From positions 558,001-622,000 of the forward strand of contig CALSMJ010000001.1 of the NCBI GenBank assembly GCA_943787425.1: a stretch of DNA of 64,000 nucleotides. Reading direction: 5' to 3'. Source of the DNA: an uncultured Pseudomonadales bacterium (GTDB lineage: Bacteria > Pseudomonadota > Gammaproteobacteria > Pseudomonadales > Azotimanducaceae). Positions within the stretch are counted from its first letter, which is position 1, and the number at the start of each line of letters is the position of its first letter. The position numbers and the translations under genes are program-made. Below, piece after piece: positions 1 through 8,948 of the stretch. The notes under the pieces are model-generated. The model was not told where the DNA came from. It saw nothing but the letters and a program-made list of their open reading frames with translations, and did no database searches.

Positions 1-1
1 C

Positions 2-550
2 TATCGTTTAAGGGCTAATATGAGACAAGAGGACATTGGCGGTCAAAACCGGTCGATCAGCCTGGCCTTGTCTTATCAACCGACCGATCGACTCTCGACC
101 TCGCTTGATTTTAAATACGAAACGCGATCCGGCTGGCTGCTCCACGAAGCGGGCTCGGAATTCACCCGATTTCATTCAGAGAGCCTGAGGCCCGAATTTG
201 AGCTGTCGTACTTCGTAACTGCCAATCAGCAAGCCCGCCTCAGCCTGCAGTGGGTCGGTATTAAAGCATTTGAACGCGATCGTTGGCGGTTGCCGGCGAC
301 CGGCGGTAAGTTGGTCTCGGACGAGGCGAGCGCTGGCCTGCCGCGGGACTTTTCCATTAGCCGACTATCCTTTCAGGCCAGATATCGTTGGGAAATTGCC
401 CCGCTGTCCGATTTGTTTGTGGTTTACACTCGCGGCTCGGATCTGCCGAGCAATGTCCGCTCGAGCTTCTCGAACCAATTGTCTGAGGCTTGGGAGCAGG
501 CCCTCGTTGATTCATTGGTTGTTAAGGTCCGCTATCGTTTTGGCAATTAA
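2..550 (+). CDS. C-terminal part of an outer-membrane beta-barrel protein (DUF5916-like)
   Basis: The reading frame is already open at the left edge of the window, so only the last ~182 residues are present. The segment has alternating polar/aromatic strands typical of transmembrane beta strands and ends with the strand VRYRFGN. The stretch YRWEIAPLSDLFVVYTRG resembles the end of DUF5916 proteins, which have an N-terminal carbohydrate-binding-like domain and a C-terminal barrel; this assignment is from memory of the family and moderate. The likely location is the outer membrane. The internal ATG at position 20 is not the true start because the open frame continues upstream of it. The next gene on the same strand starts about 100 bases later. 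Confidence 0.55.
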   Translation, partial: YRLRANMRQEDIGGQNRSISLALSYQPTDRLSTSLDFKYETRSGWLLHEAGSEFTRFHSESLRPEFELSYFVTANQQARLSLQWVGIKAFERDRWRLPATGGKLVSDEASAGLPRDFSISRLSFQARYRWEIAPLSDLFVVYTRGSDLPSNVRSSFSNQLSEAWEQALVDSLVVKVRYRFGN

Positions 551-651
551 CCGGGCATCAAATGGCCCCGGTGGCCCGCCACGCGGCTTGGGTTGACCGA
601 TATCCCATGGATACTCGTAGAGGTCTTAAACACAATCATGATCTGCACAGG

Positions 652-1380
652 ATGGCCACAGCAAAGTCCCACCTCGTTGGTTTGATCGGAGATGTTCATA
701 GCGAACACGAACGGCTCGCCCAGACGCTCGAATTTCTGCAAGCAGCAGGCATCACCTGCATTGTCTGTACCGGCGACATCGTCGATGGCCCGGGCTGCCC
801 AAACCGCAGTATTGAGCTTTTATTAGAGTATGACGTCAAAACCGTCGCGGGTAATCATGATCGATGGCTGCTTCAAGACAAAGTTCGACATCTGCCGATG
901 GCGCACCACAAGACAGACCTGACAACCCAATCCCTTGGGTATCTACAGTCCCTAAACAAGACCGAAACAATCACCTGTCATGGCCAGCGTCTATTACTCT
1001 GCCATGGCATGGGGGAACGCGATTTAGAAAAAGCCTGGCCTGGAACGCAGACCATGCCGATCGAGCGCAACACAACACTCGATGCATTAATCAAAGCGGA
1101 ACAACATGACTGGCTGATCAATGGTCATCTGCATTTTCGAACGATCATGGCCTTCAAAACGCTCACCGTCATCAACGCAGGCACCCTAACGGGTCACCGT
1201 TGGCCAGGGTTCTGCGTGCTGGACCTCGATCAGCGTTCTGTTCAGGCTTTTGAGTTTACGCCTCGTGGGGTTGAACCCGCGGTGGCCTTGACGGTGCCAG
1301 CTAAGCCAGAGTGGCACGACACTCAGAGCTTTCAAGGCGACTGGGAGCCGCTGGTGTTATTTAAGCGCGAACCCAACTGA
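652..1380 (+). CDS. Calcineurin-like metallophosphoesterase (YfcE/MJ0936-type)
   Basis: A 242-residue protein with the full motif series of compact metallophosphoesterases: GDVH at residues 13-16, GDIVDG from 41, GNHDR at 67-71, then GHLHFR and a NAGT segment in the C-terminal half. These residues ligate a two-metal centre that hydrolyses phosphomono- or phosphodiesters. No signal peptide is seen, so it is likely cytosolic. The frame is open further upstream (ATG at 562 and 607), but homology starts right after the ATG at 652, so that start is preferred. The substrate cannot be told from the sequence. It converges on the dioxygenase gene with a 16-base gap. Confidence 0.85.
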   Translation: MATAKSHLVGLIGDVHSEHERLAQTLEFLQAAGITCIVCTGDIVDGPGCPNRSIELLLEYDVKTVAGNHDRWLLQDKVRHLPMAHHKTDLTTQSLGYLQSLNKTETITCHGQRLLLCHGMGERDLEKAWPGTQTMPIERNTTLDALIKAEQHDWLINGHLHFRTIMAFKTLTVINAGTLTGHRWPGFCVLDLDQRSVQAFEFTPRGVEPAVALTVPAKPEWHDTQSFQGDWEPLVLFKREPN

Positions 1381-1396
1381 TCTGCTGAATCACAAA

Positions 1397-2383
1397 TTAT
1401 TCCGACTCAAGCGCAATCGCCGTGTAGATCTGCCGTGGCCCTTCAAAAGGCTGACGTGCATGCATCACCAGGCGATTATCGAGCCACAACATATCACCAA
1501 CCTGCCAGGGCACATTGACCACTTCGGTCCTGGCCCGATCCAAAAACTGCTCAAAGACCGCAGCCGGCAAATACGCACCGCCACCGAGTTGGACCGCGCG
1601 GTGGCCCACGTTACGCGTATCGTTCCACCCCGTAAACGCCGCAATCACTGAATTGAAAAACGTTTTTCGACCACTCACCGGATCAAGCCGAATCGCGGGT
1701 AAAACCGGCGATTCGGTACGCAGCTCGTCCCCGTCGAGCCATTGCCAACGCAAGCCTTGACCTTGCATCACCCGCTCTGCCTCAGTTTTAGTTTCAACCA
1801 GAAAAGTCTCCTGCCAGCTGCGACCAATCGGTGAGGCAGGATCCGTGATCGCAGGCATAACGCGGGTATACCGAACGCCTTGCGTCTCTAACTGGTCTGC
1901 CAAAGATTGATCAACCAACTTCAGCAGATCAAATGCCGCTCTTGAATCAAACAAGGTTGTTGCGCCACCGGAGATTGGCGCGGTTTCGCAGTAGAAAAAA
2001 ATATAATCCGGTGGTTGACGGGTTTGCGCCATTTCATGATGAAGCGGAATTTTTTCATCTGGGGGGCTTTCGTTGGCCGTCATGATACGTCGATGGGTAA
2101 TCTGGCGTCTCGGTGCGGCACCGCCAAGATAGGGCATGTTCTCAAAGGGAACGGCGTCCAGGACCCCCTCGAAATCCTTCGCGCCATTGACGCCGCAACC
2201 GCGAAACAGCAGCGCACCTTTTTCTTTAAGCTCCTGCTTCAGCGCCGTCCCTTGCTCTCGAAAAAGCGCTGTACCAAGTCTTTCATCATGGCGCTCGTTC
2301 GGCACGTAAATTTTTGGGAAGGCGCCGGTCGCATTACGCCCCTGTGCCACATCAGCGGCTTCTATCAAAAATGGATTTCGCAT
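1397..2383 (-). CDS. TauD/TfdA-family Fe(II)/2-oxoglutarate dioxygenase
   Basis: About 328 residues, the usual size for the clavaminate-synthase/TauD fold. The 2-His-1-carboxylate iron triad is visible as the HHE segment near residues 116-118 (H-x-E) and the distal histidine in NRLVMHARQPF near 309. The arginine a few residues later (GPRQIY) would bind 2-oxoglutarate. Family members hydroxylate small acids and then often cleave them (taurine, 2,4-D, amino-acid derivatives); the substrate here is unknown. The ATG at 2383 overlaps the TGA of the upstream oxidoreductase by one base (TGATG), so the two are translationally coupled. A TTG lies one codon earlier. Confidence 0.85.
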   Translation of the reverse strand: MRNPFLIEAADVAQGRNATGAFPKIYVPNERHDERLGTALFREQGTALKQELKEKGALLFRGCGVNGAKDFEGVLDAVPFENMPYLGGAAPRRQITHRRIMTANESPPDEKIPLHHEMAQTRQPPDYIFFYCETAPISGGATTLFDSRAAFDLLKLVDQSLADQLETQGVRYTRVMPAITDPASPIGRSWQETFLVETKTEAERVMQGQGLRWQWLDGDELRTESPVLPAIRLDPVSGRKTFFNSVIAAFTGWNDTRNVGHRAVQLGGGAYLPAAVFEQFLDRARTEVVNVPWQVGDMLWLDNRLVMHARQPFEGPRQIYTAIALESE

Positions 2384-3483
2384 CAAAGCAACCTAAAATT
2401 CTGAGCATCAATTTCAACAGCCTGCTTGGTCGTTGCCGAAGCCTGCGCTGCAAGACCCATCAGCACGGCCATTAGACCATCGTCTGCAGAGACCGCAGGC
2501 GGCTTGTCACTCAGCACGGCAGCCAAAAATGCCTGGTGTTGAAAAAATGTCGCGCCTTGGTGGGAACCTGCATCCATTGCGGCTTTCGGTACCATGACCC
2601 GCTCGATCACCGGCGTCGCAGGCGCACGCGGTGAGGAGATCAACCGAGCCGGCTCTGGGGCCACGCCCTCGATCTGAAACGGGCCAGGAATCTGACAATC
2701 CAACCGGCCCAGATCCCCAACCAATGAAATCTCCTGCTCGAACCGCACCCCGTCCGCAAACATACAAAGATCCAACATGCCGCGACAGCCATTATCAAAA
2801 TCAATGATGACATAGCCATTATCCCAAATATCCGGCTGCGCGCCACCATACCGTTCTGCAAGATGATTGACGTCTTGCGCGGCAGAGGCGAAGACCCGCA
2901 CAGGTTCCGCCTGCAGAAACAACCGCATGAGGTCAAAAAAATGACAACATTTCTCGACAAAGGTACCGCCCGAATACTGGTTGAAACGATTCCAATCATC
3001 GACCTTTTTCAAGAACGGATAGCGATGCTCTCGAATACTCAGCATTCTGCGTTGACCTACCACTGCCTGCTTCGCATCAAAGGCAGCCAACGCCGGCATA
3101 AAACGATACTCCATCCCGACCCAAACAAAGGTGGCATGCGCCTCAAGCGCCAGTCGTAATCGCTGCACATCAACTTCGGAGGTCACCAACGGTTTTTCAA
3201 CCAACACCGGAATCTGACATGTCGATAGCACCGTCAGCAATTGATCGCAGTGCATAAAGTTTGGCGTTGCAATAACCAACGCATCAAGCTGCTGGGCAAG
3301 CAACGCTTGCAGATCCGGAACAAAAACTGCGTCTGGGGCCAAGACGCGCGCTTTTTTCAACATGCCGGGATTGGGCTCACAGATGGCAACGACCGCGACA
3401 TCTTTGAACAACGCCAAATTCCTAAGGTGCTCGCGGCCCATCATGCCTGCGCCGAGCAGGCCATAGCGAAGTCGATTGGTCAT
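2383..3483 (-). CDS. Gfo/Idh/MocA-family NAD(P)-dependent oxidoreductase
   Basis: 366 residues. The N-terminus carries a Rossmann dinucleotide-binding loop (GLLGAGMMG), and VEKPLVTSE near residue 105 is the EKP motif whose lysine takes part in catalysis in this family. The remainder matches the alpha/beta substrate-binding half in size. Members oxidise or reduce sugars, inositols and related polyols. It is the first gene of a two-gene unit with the dioxygenase, with start and stop overlapping. The pair suggests sequential oxidation of one small substrate, which is inference. It is divergent from the gamma-glutamylcyclotransferase gene across an 84-base gap that must hold both promoters. Confidence 0.85.
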   Translation of the reverse strand: MTNRLRYGLLGAGMMGREHLRNLALFKDVAVVAICEPNPGMLKKARVLAPDAVFVPDLQALLAQQLDALVIATPNFMHCDQLLTVLSTCQIPVLVEKPLVTSEVDVQRLRLALEAHATFVWVGMEYRFMPALAAFDAKQAVVGQRRMLSIREHRYPFLKKVDDWNRFNQYSGGTFVEKCCHFFDLMRLFLQAEPVRVFASAAQDVNHLAERYGGAQPDIWDNGYVIIDFDNGCRGMLDLCMFADGVRFEQEISLVGDLGRLDCQIPGPFQIEGVAPEPARLISSPRAPATPVIERVMVPKAAMDAGSHQGATFFQHQAFLAAVLSDKPPAVSADDGLMAVLMGLAAQASATTKQAVEIDAQNFRLL

Positions 3484-3567
3484 TACAGCTTCCTTTCAAG
3501 GCCTAATTTTGCCCGTTTTGAGCATCAAAACATAGCGCTGCCGATCAACCAACGGTAAGCTTTTGAC

Positions 3568-4173
3568 ATGACCCAAGCAATTTGGCTATTCGGCTACGGC
3601 TCGATCCTTTGGCGCCCGGACGTGCCCTACACAGCCGCCCTGATCGCCCGCCTTTCAGGTTTTCAACGTCGCTTTTGGCAAGCCTCAACGGACCACCGCG
3701 GCACCCTCGAACGACCCGGCGCGGTCGCAACCTTACGGCGCGTTGCGAGCGCCCAGACCCTTGGCATCGCCTACTGTATCGAACAGACCCAATTTGTTCA
3801 GGCAATGACGCAGCTCGATCAAAGAGAACAAAATGGATACAGCCAGCAAGCCATCAGCCTGACGCTGGATACCGGGCAGGTCATTCAGGCCATAACCTAC
3901 ATTGCTCAACCCGGGAACCCTTGGGACCTTGGTAGCCCAAACGAGACGGTTTTGGCTGAGCAAATCCAGGCAGCATGCGGGCCAAGCGGCACCAACCTTG
4001 CGTATTTCCAACACCTGCGCTGGGCCAGTCAGTGCCTCAATGAAGTCGATGATCACCTCGAGCGTATCGCCTCAGCCTTAACGCGCTTAGGCAGTTCAGA
4101 GCCTCAAAGTGACGCTCTGGTTAGATTACAGATTGAAAAGGCTCTGGTACCATGGCATCCACTCATGAGGTGA
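3568..4173 (+). CDS. ChaC-like gamma-glutamylcyclotransferase
   Basis: 201 residues, the size of ChaC proteins. The N-terminus has the family signature WLFGYGSILWRPD (the YGS loop), and DQREQNGY near residues 85-91 places a glutamate (E88) where ChaC enzymes have their catalytic acid. ChaC-type enzymes open the gamma-glutamyl bond of glutathione, giving 5-oxoproline and Cys-Gly, in the cytosol. The stop codon lies 22 bases inside the following M20 gene, so the two are probably co-transcribed. Together with the next two genes this looks like a peptide or amide turnover unit; that is inferred from context. Confidence 0.85.
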   Translation: MTQAIWLFGYGSILWRPDVPYTAALIARLSGFQRRFWQASTDHRGTLERPGAVATLRRVASAQTLGIAYCIEQTQFVQAMTQLDQREQNGYSQQAISLTLDTGQVIQAITYIAQPGNPWDLGSPNETVLAEQIQAACGPSGTNLAYFQHLRWASQCLNEVDDHLERIASALTRLGSSEPQSDALVRLQIEKALVPWHPLMR

Positions 4174-5345
4174 TCACATTGAATTTAATCCCTGAAATCG
4201 TTGAACAAGCCGAACGCCTAAAAACCTGGCGCCAGCATATTCACGCCCATCCTGAAATGGCCTTTAAAGAATACGAAACAGCCGCCTTCGTTGCAGAACG
4301 GTTACGTGAATTTGGGCTCACCGTGCACGAGGGCATTGCTGGCACGGGTGTCGTCGGGACTTTAACCAAAGGCGGTGGTAATCGCGCCATTGGCCTGCGA
4401 GCCGATCTCGATGCCCTACCCATCGTCGAAGCCAACACCTTCGAGCATGCGTCTAAGACACCGGGCGTCATGCATGCCTGCGGGCACGACGGACACACCT
4501 GCATGCTCCTTGGTGCGGCAGCCTACCTTGCCAAAACTGAGACGTTCAGCGGCACCGTTCATTTCATCTTCCAGCCTGCCGAAGAAAATGAAGGCGGCGC
4601 CAAAACCATGGTCGACGCGGGCTTGTTTGAGCAGTTTCCAGTTGAAGCGGTGTACGGCATGCACAATATCCCTGGCATTCCGGTCGGCCATTTTGCGGTG
4701 AAACCGGGCCCGATGATGGCTGCTTTTGACATTTTTGACATTACCGTAATCGGTCGCGGCGGCCACGCCGCCATTCCTCAACAAGCTGTCGACCCCCTCC
4801 TCATTGGAACCAAAATCGTGGAGGCCCTCCAGACACTGGTTGCGCGAGAAATTAACCCCCAAGAGCCCGCGGTACTGAGCGTGACTCAGTTTGAGGGCGG
4901 GGACGCTTATAATGTCATTCCCGATCAGGTTCGCATTGGCGGCTGCACCCGCTGTTTTTCAGTTCGGGTCCAAACGCAATTCGAGCAAAGCATCCAGCGC
5001 ATCGCGTCCGGTATTGCCAGTAGCTTTGGTGCAACCATTGAATATCGCTATGAGCGGCGTTATCCACCAACGGTCAACAGCGTTGAGGAAACGGAGTTTG
5101 CTGCCCGCGCGGCAATCACCACCAGTAGCTCTGAAGCCGTTAATCGAAACCCGAAACCCTCCATGGGCTCTGAGGATTTCGCTTATATGTTGCTCGAAAA
5201 GCCGGGCTGCTATATCTGGATCGGCAATGGTGACGGCGAAGGCTCCTGTATGATTCATAACCCGGGCTATGATTTCAATGATGATATCCTGCCAATTGGG
5301 GCCAGTTATTGGTCGCACCTGGTCGCGCAATTACTTCCCGTCTAG
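4152..5345 (+). CDS. M20-family amidohydrolase (hippurate/IAA-amino acid hydrolase type)
   Basis: 397 residues with the M20D signatures: HACGHDGH near residue 105 (metal ligands), FQPAEENEGG with the general-base glutamates, GMHNIPG, and MGSEDFAYML near the C-terminus with the last metal ligand. The central segment matches a dimerisation domain in size. Enzymes of this type release an amino acid from N-acyl or aryl conjugates. No signal peptide is seen. The ATG at 4152 overlaps the upstream gene by 22 bases; a start a few codons later is possible because homology begins around LNLIPEIVEQ. Which conjugate it cleaves is not visible. Confidence 0.88.
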   Translation: MASTHEVITLNLIPEIVEQAERLKTWRQHIHAHPEMAFKEYETAAFVAERLREFGLTVHEGIAGTGVVGTLTKGGGNRAIGLRADLDALPIVEANTFEHASKTPGVMHACGHDGHTCMLLGAAAYLAKTETFSGTVHFIFQPAEENEGGAKTMVDAGLFEQFPVEAVYGMHNIPGIPVGHFAVKPGPMMAAFDIFDITVIGRGGHAAIPQQAVDPLLIGTKIVEALQTLVAREINPQEPAVLSVTQFEGGDAYNVIPDQVRIGGCTRCFSVRVQTQFEQSIQRIASGIASSFGATIEYRYERRYPPTVNSVEETEFAARAAITTSSSEAVNRNPKPSMGSEDFAYMLLEKPGCYIWIGNGDGEGSCMIHNPGYDFNDDILPIGASYWSHLVAQLLPV

Positions 5346-5354
5346 GCGATATTG

Positions 5355-6212
5355 ATGTCGTTTATCGAACACCGACTGGGGAAAACGCACTTTACGACCA
5401 AAGGCAAATCCACTGACCGATTGCCTGTTATTTGGCTGCATGGCGGCCCTGGCGGGACGCATAATCCCAATGGCAACCTCTTTAAGTTATCGAACAACCG
5501 CAAAGTTTATGCTTATACCCAACTGGGTTCGGGCAAAAGCAGTGACCTGAATAAACGCCAGTGGCGAATTTCAACGTTCGTGCAAGAACTTCAGCTACTG
5601 GTTGCGGCTTGGGGGCTCAAGGAGTTTCATTTAATGGGCGGCTCTTGGGGCACGACCTTGGCGCTTGAGTATTACTTAAAAGTGGGCGGCCAAGGCATCC
5701 GGTCCATGGTGCTCCAATCGCCAATGCTATCCGCCGTTGATTGGCAAAAAGACGCCAATCGATTAATAAAAGCCTTACCCAAAGCAACGCAGCGCGTGAT
5801 TCAGGCCTGCCAAGCCGTAGGCGCAACCGATGCACGGGTCTACCAAGAGGCGCTCGCTTTGTACTACAGCCGCCATGTTCTCAGACGACCCAAAAAGCTC
5901 AAAGCGATGCTCGCTCGGAAAAATCCTCGCGGCGCCGCCATCTATCAACATATGTGGGGCAGCAGTGAATTCTCAGCAACCGGCACCCTTGCAAACTTTG
6001 ATCAAACCCATCGCCTTCAAGACGTTCATTGCCCAACCTTAATTGTTTGCGGTGAGCACGACGAGGCGACGCCAAAAACCGGGGCGCGCTACGCCAAACG
6101 ACTGCCTCAGGGCGCATTTCATGAGATCCCAGGCGCGAGTCACGCCATTTGGGAAGAGCAACCACATCGTCTCAAAAACACGATTAACCAATTTATCCAG
6201 CGTTGGGACTAA
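5355..6212 (+). CDS. Alpha/beta hydrolase, prolyl-iminopeptidase-like (S33)
   Basis: About 285 residues. WLHGGPGGTHNPN is the HGGPGG oxyanion segment typical of proline iminopeptidases and related S33 peptidases. GGSWGTTLALEY is the nucleophile elbow (G-x-S-x-G), and GASHAIWEEQP supplies the catalytic histidine. A helical cap lies between. It follows the M20 gene after only nine bases, so a shared transcript is likely. A TTG one codon upstream of the ATG is possible. It converges on the GST gene, with the last four bases overlapping. Release of N-terminal proline is the family prototype; other amide or ester substrates are equally possible. Confidence 0.85.
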   Translation: MSFIEHRLGKTHFTTKGKSTDRLPVIWLHGGPGGTHNPNGNLFKLSNNRKVYAYTQLGSGKSSDLNKRQWRISTFVQELQLLVAAWGLKEFHLMGGSWGTTLALEYYLKVGGQGIRSMVLQSPMLSAVDWQKDANRLIKALPKATQRVIQACQAVGATDARVYQEALALYYSRHVLRRPKKLKAMLARKNPRGAAIYQHMWGSSEFSATGTLANFDQTHRLQDVHCPTLIVCGEHDEATPKTGARYAKRLPQGAFHEIPGASHAIWEEQPHRLKNTINQFIQRWD

Positions 6213-7120
6213 AGTTCCACACAACTGAATCCTAAACGCGGGAAATGCACCAATAACTCGCCAACGCCCGGCTCATCTCTTAAGACAGAATAGGCATCGG
6301 GTACATGCTCGGCTTCGACCAACGCGCCTTTAACCGGCTGCAAGCCGTAATCGATTGGACAAACCGAAACGCTGGGCGACAGAATTTTTTGTTTTGCCAA
6401 AAGCGGCTCTGCAGTCGCAAGCTGCAACGCCGCCTCGGCGCCCATCGGTTGGACCCGTCCATGCCCAAAGGCTGTCATCTCAGCATACCAACGCATCACC
6501 TCCGGAAAAGCCGCCAGCTCTGCAACAAGCGCCGGTCGCGCTGCAATGAACCAAAGACAGTGGTAAACCGAAAAGTCCGCAAGGGTCGGCGCTGCCCCGA
6601 ACAAGAAGGCTTGGGCCCCTAATTGGTTGTTCATCTGGTGCAGCCAAAGATCGAAGTGCGAAAGTGCAACCGACAAATCCATCTGTAGGGCCGTTGAACC
6701 TTTTGAAAATTCTGCGCGGTCTGCCATAAAAGCTGCCGCTTCGGCATCGCTTGCGAAAAGCGGATTACCCGATAGCGCTTTCGGTTGGAAGGCAACCGCG
6801 ACGACAACCCGAAATAAAAACGTGTCTGCCCAATAAGAAACCGTTTCAATGACCGCGCGCTGGGCTTGCGGCAAGAGCGCCTGCCCTGCACCTTGGGCAA
6901 TCAGAATTTTTGCAATCAACGCCGTGTCACAATACGTCTCTCGCCCGCGTTGTAGGACGGGGGTTCGCCGATAGCCCCCGGTCAAGGGCATTAACTGGGG
7001 TCGAGGCATAATAACGGGTATTTCAACTTGCCGACTGGGCAAGTCAAGATAGCCCATCAACAGCCTGATTTTCTCGGAGAATGGCGATCCCGCATATTGA
7101 TGGAGAATAAAATCTGGCAT
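6209..7120 (-). CDS. Glutathione S-transferase family protein
   Basis: 303 residues. The N-terminal ~80 residues form a thioredoxin-like GST domain (QYAGSPFSEKIRLLMGYLDL) with a cis-proline segment (YRRTPVLQ) and a DTALIA glutathione-contact segment. An all-helical GST-C domain follows. The start is chosen at 7120 because a near-perfect Shine-Dalgarno sequence (AGGAGGTGTT) lies just before that ATG; the frame stays open further upstream but without homology. The protein is longer than the usual 200-230 residues because of a C-terminal extension of about 70 residues. It is cytosolic, with the conjugated substrate unknown. Confidence 0.86.
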   Translation of the reverse strand: MPDFILHQYAGSPFSEKIRLLMGYLDLPSRQVEIPVIMPRPQLMPLTGGYRRTPVLQRGRETYCDTALIAKILIAQGAGQALLPQAQRAVIETVSYWADTFLFRVVVAVAFQPKALSGNPLFASDAEAAAFMADRAEFSKGSTALQMDLSVALSHFDLWLHQMNNQLGAQAFLFGAAPTLADFSVYHCLWFIAARPALVAELAAFPEVMRWYAEMTAFGHGRVQPMGAEAALQLATAEPLLAKQKILSPSVSVCPIDYGLQPVKGALVEAEHVPDAYSVLRDEPGVGELLVHFPRLGFSCVEL

Positions 7121-7211
7121 AACACCTCCTGAATGATTGGTGGCCCCATCGCGCGCCACACCCTGCAACTTTCGCGCTAGTATTAAGCGCCTAAACACAC
7201 AAGGATCTAGC

Positions 7212-7763
7212 ATGCGTTTAACCGAACCGAGAATCAATCCTGTTGAGGAATCTGACTGGACCGAATCCCAACGCGACCTGCTGGCGCCTCAGGTCATGCG
7301 CGGGCGCGTCCAAAATATCTTTTTAACCCTCGCCAATCATGAAGCCTTGGCCAAACGCTGGATGGTTTTTGCCAATCACATCCTGCACAAATCGAAACTC
7401 TCCGCGCGCGATCGAGAAATCTTGATCCTAAGGGTTGGTTGGCTATGCCAGTCTGGCTACGAGTGGGGACAACACGTCCTGATTGGGAAGAAAGCCGGGC
7501 TCAGCGATTTGGAGATCGAGGCCATCAAAGTCGGTCCATCTGACCCCAGCTGGGGGACGCAGGATAGAGGGTTGTTAACAGCCGCGGACGAGCTCAGAGC
7601 CGACGCCTTTATCACTGACCAAACTTGGCATGCCCTGGCCGCCTACTACTCTCAGCAGCAGCTCATGGACCTCGTGTTTACGGTCGGTCAGTACCAGCTG
7701 GTGTCGATGGCATTAAATACCTTTGGCGTTCAATTGGACCCAGACCTGCCGATCATGAAGTAA
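7212..7763 (+). CDS. Carboxymuconolactone decarboxylase (AhpD/CMD-like) family protein
   Basis: 183 residues, with SARDREILILRVGWLCQSGY followed by EWGQH, the CMD-family core helix pair. The usual AhpD C-x-x-C pair is not present (one cysteine, then E-W-x-x-H), so this is not a classical AhpD peroxidase; it belongs to the broad CMD group found next to degradation genes. The start at 7212 is preferred over upstream ATGs because of an AAGGA sequence just before it. It is divergent from the GST gene over ~90 bases and ends eight bases from the end of the convergent phosphotransferase gene. Confidence 0.85.
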   Translation: MRLTEPRINPVEESDWTESQRDLLAPQVMRGRVQNIFLTLANHEALAKRWMVFANHILHKSKLSARDREILILRVGWLCQSGYEWGQHVLIGKKAGLSDLEIEAIKVGPSDPSWGTQDRGLLTAADELRADAFITDQTWHALAAYYSQQQLMDLVFTVGQYQLVSMALNTFGVQLDPDLPIMK

Positions 7764-7771
7764 TCGAGCCC

Positions 7772-8837
7772 CTAGTCGAGGTCATCGAGGTTCACAGATG
7801 GATCGATCTGCGCCCAGGCCAATTTCGCCATATTAAAGGCGCCCGCGCCGGCAGCTTCAGCATGCTGACTGGCCGCGGTGCCATCAAGCACGCGCTTGGC
7901 GATACCTTGCAGTATTGCGGCCATTTTGAACATATTAAAGGCGAGGTAATAATCCCAATCAGCGATCCCTGTCCGGCCCGTTCGCTCACAATAGGCCTCA
8001 ACAAAGGCTTGCTCGGTAGGGAATCCCCAAGGCGGCTACATCAACGCCCCGCAAGGCGTCTCGATAAGGTCGGCATAGGTAAGCAAAATCGGCGATCGGG
8101 CACCCTAAGGTGCTGAGTTCCCAATCTAAAATACCAATCACTTCGAAACGATCCTTGTGCATCATCATATTCGCAATTTGAAGATCGCCATGAACGATGG
8201 TGCAATCATTGCTGCTCGGGATATTGGCCGGCAAATAGGCAAGCAGATTATCCATATAGGGATTATCAACGGTTTTCGTATACTCGTACTGACCGCCCCA
8301 GCGTGATAATTGTCGCGCGATATAATCCGATTCCTTTCCAAAATCGCTGAGGCCCACCGACTTGTAATCAACACTGTGCAATTTGGCAACCGCCAGATTG
8401 GCCGCGTCCCAAATTTCAAACCGTTCTTGCGGGGTGTAAGGACCGTGCGTGGCATCCCAAATCACCCGTCCATCTAGGTATTCCATTACGTAAAACCAGG
8501 TTCCAATAACCGAATCATCGGTACACAAGGCAAAGGTTCTGGCCGTGGGCACATCCGCATCCGCAAGGCCTGTAAGCACTTTGTACTCACGATCGACAGC
8601 ATGGGCTGATTTTAACAACGCCCCCGGGGGCTTACGTCGCAACACATATCGCCGGCGCGGTGTTGTCAACAGATAAGTCGGGTTCGACTGCCCACCCGCA
8701 AATTCTTCAATCGTCATGGGCCCTTCAAAGCCCGCAACCGATGTCGTCATAAAGGCTGTCAGCGCCGCTAAATCGACCTGATGACGGGCTTGCACCGGCA
8801 CAGTACCGGTATTATCTTCGGCTTTAAAATCAGTCAT
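7772..8837 (-). pseudogene. Phosphotransferase family protein (APH-like), one frameshift
   Basis: The N-terminal 270 codons (from 8837) show the APH/choline-kinase fold: an ATP-binding segment, VHGDLQIANMMM (catalytic loop with D and N) and GILDWELSTLG (metal-binding D). The frame runs into a stop near 7998. Removing one base at 8019-8021 (CCC on the coding strand) gives GIPTEQAFVEAYCERTG and a further ~75 conserved residues (YYLAFNMFKMAAILQG) ending at a TAG at 7772. The repaired length is ~355 residues, normal for the acyl-CoA-dehydrogenase-associated phosphotransferases. The frameshift is either a sequence error or a recent mutation. Family members are suspected to phosphorylate hydroxylated acyl or alcohol substrates; the true substrate is unknown. 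Confidence 0.82.
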
Positions 8838-8901
8838 GTGTGGTTCCTGTTGTTCAACAATCCTGTTGCCTTACCGCTCATCCGATCGCAATTTTCGAGA
8901 C

Positions 8902-8926
8902 AATAAAAAGCCAGCTTTCGCTGGCC
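8902..8926 (-). terminator. Intrinsic terminator downstream of korB
   Basis: Read on the minus strand, GCCAGC-GAAA-GCTGGC forms a perfect six-base-pair stem with a GNRA-type tetraloop, followed at once by CTTTTTATT. It lies 24 bases after the korB stop codon and before the phosphotransferase start, so it should end the korAB transcript. Confidence 0.75.
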
Positions 8927-8948
8927 TTGAATCACGCAAAGCGCACGC

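Noticed and set aside
4416-4862. A 148-residue minus-strand frame inside the M20 amidohydrolase gene
   Set aside because: It is a shadow of a strongly conserved coding sequence with no features of its own.
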